From: Steinernema hermaphroditum
Lineage: Eukaryota; Nematoda; Chromadorea; Rhabditida; Steinernematidae
Length of the DNA stretch: 64,000 bases
NCBI GenBank assembly: GCA_030435675.1
Contig: CM059622.1
Span: forward strand, 8,060,001-8,124,000
Direction of reading: 5' to 3'
A model generated the notes under the pieces. The model ran no database searches. It was not told the DNA's origin and saw only the letters and a program-made list of their open reading frames with translations. Made by a program: the position numbers and the translations under genes. Numbering within the stretch: the first letter of the stretch is position 1; each line of letters starts with the position of its first letter. Of this stretch, positions 62,039 to 64,000 are shown one piece after another.

Positions 62039-63107
62039 ATGAGGGGTCGTGTCACGCAGCCGAAAACCCGCCGTGGAAAGATGTTCTTGGAGAACAGAGC
62101 TCCGAAAGTCCACGAAAACGACAAGAACGCGATTCTCGTGAAGGGTGGCAAGACCAGCCAGACGGTCTCGGATATTCTCCAGGAGTTGTACAAACTGAAG
62201 AAGCCTCTATCGACTCACCTCAAAAGGTACGTTTGCATGCAAAATAAGCGGAGGCGCTTCTTATGGCTGACTTCCACTTTATCTGCTTTCAGGCACAATC
62301 CATTCCATCCATTCGAAGATGCCAGCGGACTTGAATATTTTTCCACGAAATACGACAGCTCCTTGTTCCTGTTTGGGTCACACTCGAAGAAGCGCCCACA
62401 CTGTTTAACCTTCGGACGTACTTATGACTCAAATTTGCTCGATATGATCGAGATGCAGGTTGAAAACTACGTTCCCTCCAAGGAATTCAAAGAAGGCGTG
62501 CGGCCAGTTTTGGGTACGAAGCCTTGCATCGTTCTGCAGGGAGAACTCTTCGAGTCCGATCCCACGATGAGCCGCGTTGGAAATCTGATGGTCGACTGGT
62601 TCCGTGGAGTGAAGGTCAGCCAGATTCGCATGCAAGGACTTGAGCTCATCATTTCCCTCACGGCCCAGCCGGATAAAATTCTCTTCCGCGTTTACAGGTA
62701 GTCCGCATTTTGACGGTGCGTATATCACAGTCTTATTTCTAGAACGCATTTGAAGAGGTCGGCAACTTCAACACCTCGCGTGGAACTGACTGAGATTGGC
62801 CCTTCCATTGATTTCAAGATCAACCGCCACAAGCTGGCCAGTGATAGTTTGTTCAAAACGGCACTTCGTCAGCCCGCCCAACTTCGGGTATGTAACACAA
62901 CATTTGGAAAGACGACGTCATCTTCATTTTTAGGTCAAACCCCGCAAGAACGTTACTCAAGATGTATTCGGCTCTACACTGGGACGTGTCCACGTCGGCC
63001 GTCAAAATGTGGACAGTCTTCAAACGAGGAAGATGAAGGGTCTGCGGAAGACGTTCGACAACCACGAGCAGGAAGACGTCGGAGAAGAAGAAATGGCAGA
63101 GGAGTGA
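62039..63107 (+). CDS. RPF2: Ribosome biogenesis factor RPF2 (Brix domain)
   Basis: Encodes a nucleolar Brix-domain protein that, with Rrs1, brings the 5S RNP (5S rRNA, uL5, uL18) into pre-60S ribosomes. Starts MRGRVTQPKTRRGKMFLENR, then NAILVKGGKTSQTVSDILQE and LYKLKKPLSTHLKR. Exon 2 has HNPFHPFEDASGLEYFSTKY, KKRPHCLTFGRTYDSNLLDM, FKEGVRPVLGTKPCIVLQGE and LFESDPTMSRVGNLMVDWFR, all classic RPF2. Exon 3 has RVELTEIGPSIDFKINRHKL. The last exon, opened by TTTTTAG, gives VKPRKNVTQDVFGSTLGRVH and an acidic end EEEMAEE; stop 63105-63107. Four exons. Length about 300 residues is normal. Confidence 0.95.
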
Positions 63108-63194
63108 GCATTCCACCCGCGTTGTTGATTTATTTGTTATTTGTTTTTGTTACGAATATATTACAGTTGGAGCAACGTTGAGGAAAGTGTCTAA

Positions 63195-63842
63195 TCAGTT
63201 TCCGGCAGCCTTGGTCGTGATGTGGTAGTGGTAGCGCGGGAGACACTTGTACAAGCACTCGAGTTGCCTGACCTGTGATTGGGGATTCTCTCCAGCTATT
63301 CTTCGCTCGTGTCGTTCGCCGTACACCACAAATCTATCCGCTAGAGGTCCGAGTGTGTCGACCGTACACTTCACGCCGATTGAGCATCCTTCAGAAACCT
63401 CCACCTCAGATCCAACTTCGCTTCTGATGTGAAAAACGTTGTGATTTCCGACGCTGCGCGCCCTTACGAGAGCGCCAACTTCAAATACATTCTCGTTTCC
63501 AATTTTCATTACGAATCCTTCCTCGTGGCTAAATTTTAAAATTAAAAGTTAAATAAAAGTTTTCAAGGAAGGAAAGAAAGACCCTTACTTGTTCTCGATA
63601 ACGGTGGTTTCCTCGATGATGTTGTTTTCGCCAATGATGATCGGGCCCCGCAAGGCCCTGATTGTCGCCTTTGGGTGCACGATAGTGCCTGTGCCGATCG
63701 TGATCTCTCCCTCAAGAACACAGTCCTTGATGACCATAGCTCCTTGAGCGATGGAAATTCTGAAAGACATAGAATGTGATGAGATTAGGCGTGGTGGAAG
63801 GTACTTTGGGTCGTCGACGGCAACTGTGTGGGAAGCGGACAT
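63195..63842 (-). CDS. dnc-6: Dynactin subunit 6 (p27)
   Basis: Encodes a left-handed beta-helix subunit of the dynactin pointed-end complex. Starts MSASHTVAVDDPK after a TTTTCCAG acceptor. Exon 2 carries hexapeptide repeats: ISIAQGAMVIKDCVLEGEIT, IGTGTIVHPKATIRALRGPI and IIGENNIIEETTVIENK. The last exon has FVMKIGNENVFEVGALVRAR, SVGNHNVFHIRSEVGSEVEV and the C-terminal helix RQLECLYKCLPRYHYHI. The V-x(3)-I/N-x-V spacing and IGENNIIEE match DCTN6. About 180 residues. Its stop lies only 87 bp from the RPF2 stop on the opposite strand (convergent). Confidence 0.93.
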
Positions 63843-64000
63843 TCTGCTCGAAGGATCTGGAAAAGGAAAACACATATATTGAAGCAAAGGCAGGCTATTT
63901 AAGCACGATGGAGCAAATTTGAAACAAGATAATGCACAAGCGTGGCGCTCACCCAGCAGCCAGAGAGTCGAATTCAGTGGCTCTATTCGAGTGGAGACAC

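Overview
This window is nuclear DNA from an animal, almost certainly a nematode. Genes lie on both strands and are split by very short introns, mostly about 35-60 nt, with GT(R)AG donors and TTTCAG or TTCCAG acceptors. One gene is a clear NLP-40-type neuropeptide precursor, a family I know only from nematodes. There are no bacterial, organellar or viral gene blocks, no CRISPR array and no rRNA.

Layout. Positions 1-7500 are repeat-rich and hold no host gene I can support: a complete non-autonomous hAT element (636-2957), a decayed Tc1/mariner-type transposase (about 3040-3640), a second hAT family (4242-5361), a palindromic element (6554-7073) and a GC-palindrome cluster. Positions 7.5-12 kb carry exocyst Sec5 and RNase H1, both minus. 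Positions 12-15.7 kb are repeats again. Positions 15.8-24 kb carry an OTUD7/Cezanne-like deubiquitinase, nlp-40 and a CELF/ETR-1 RNA-binding protein. A 1.2-kb palindrome carrying tRNA-like promoter boxes lies at 25.6-26.8 kb. Positions 27-43.6 kb are gene-dense: a HEAT-repeat protein, a DHHC palmitoyltransferase, MCU, COX5B, a TLC-domain membrane protein, a WD40 protein resembling a dynein-2 intermediate chain, an MFSD13A/TMEM180 transporter and Rab27. Positions 44-51 kb are a second transposon-rich block, including the partner copy of the first hAT element in opposite orientation, a SINE nested inside it, and a foldback built from GGGAGAAAAAGACCC minisatellite arms. Positions 51.7-64 kb carry an unrecognised secreted prohormone-like gene, the very large SMG-1 kinase, RPF2 and dynactin subunit 6.

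Functions are mostly housekeeping: secretion and vesicle traffic (Sec5, Rab27, DHHC enzyme), mitochondria (MCU, COX5B), RNA biology (CELF, SMG-1, RPF2, RNase H1) and dynein/dynactin. The most biologically suggestive pair is nlp-40 and rab-27/aex-6, both of which belong to the C. elegans defecation motor programme. The most novel material is probably the repeat fraction, above all the palindrome with Pol III boxes in both arms, the nested SINE-in-hAT, and the minisatellite foldback. I saw no wholly new multi-gene system. Exon boundaries were read by eye, so gene ends are firmer than internal exon counts.
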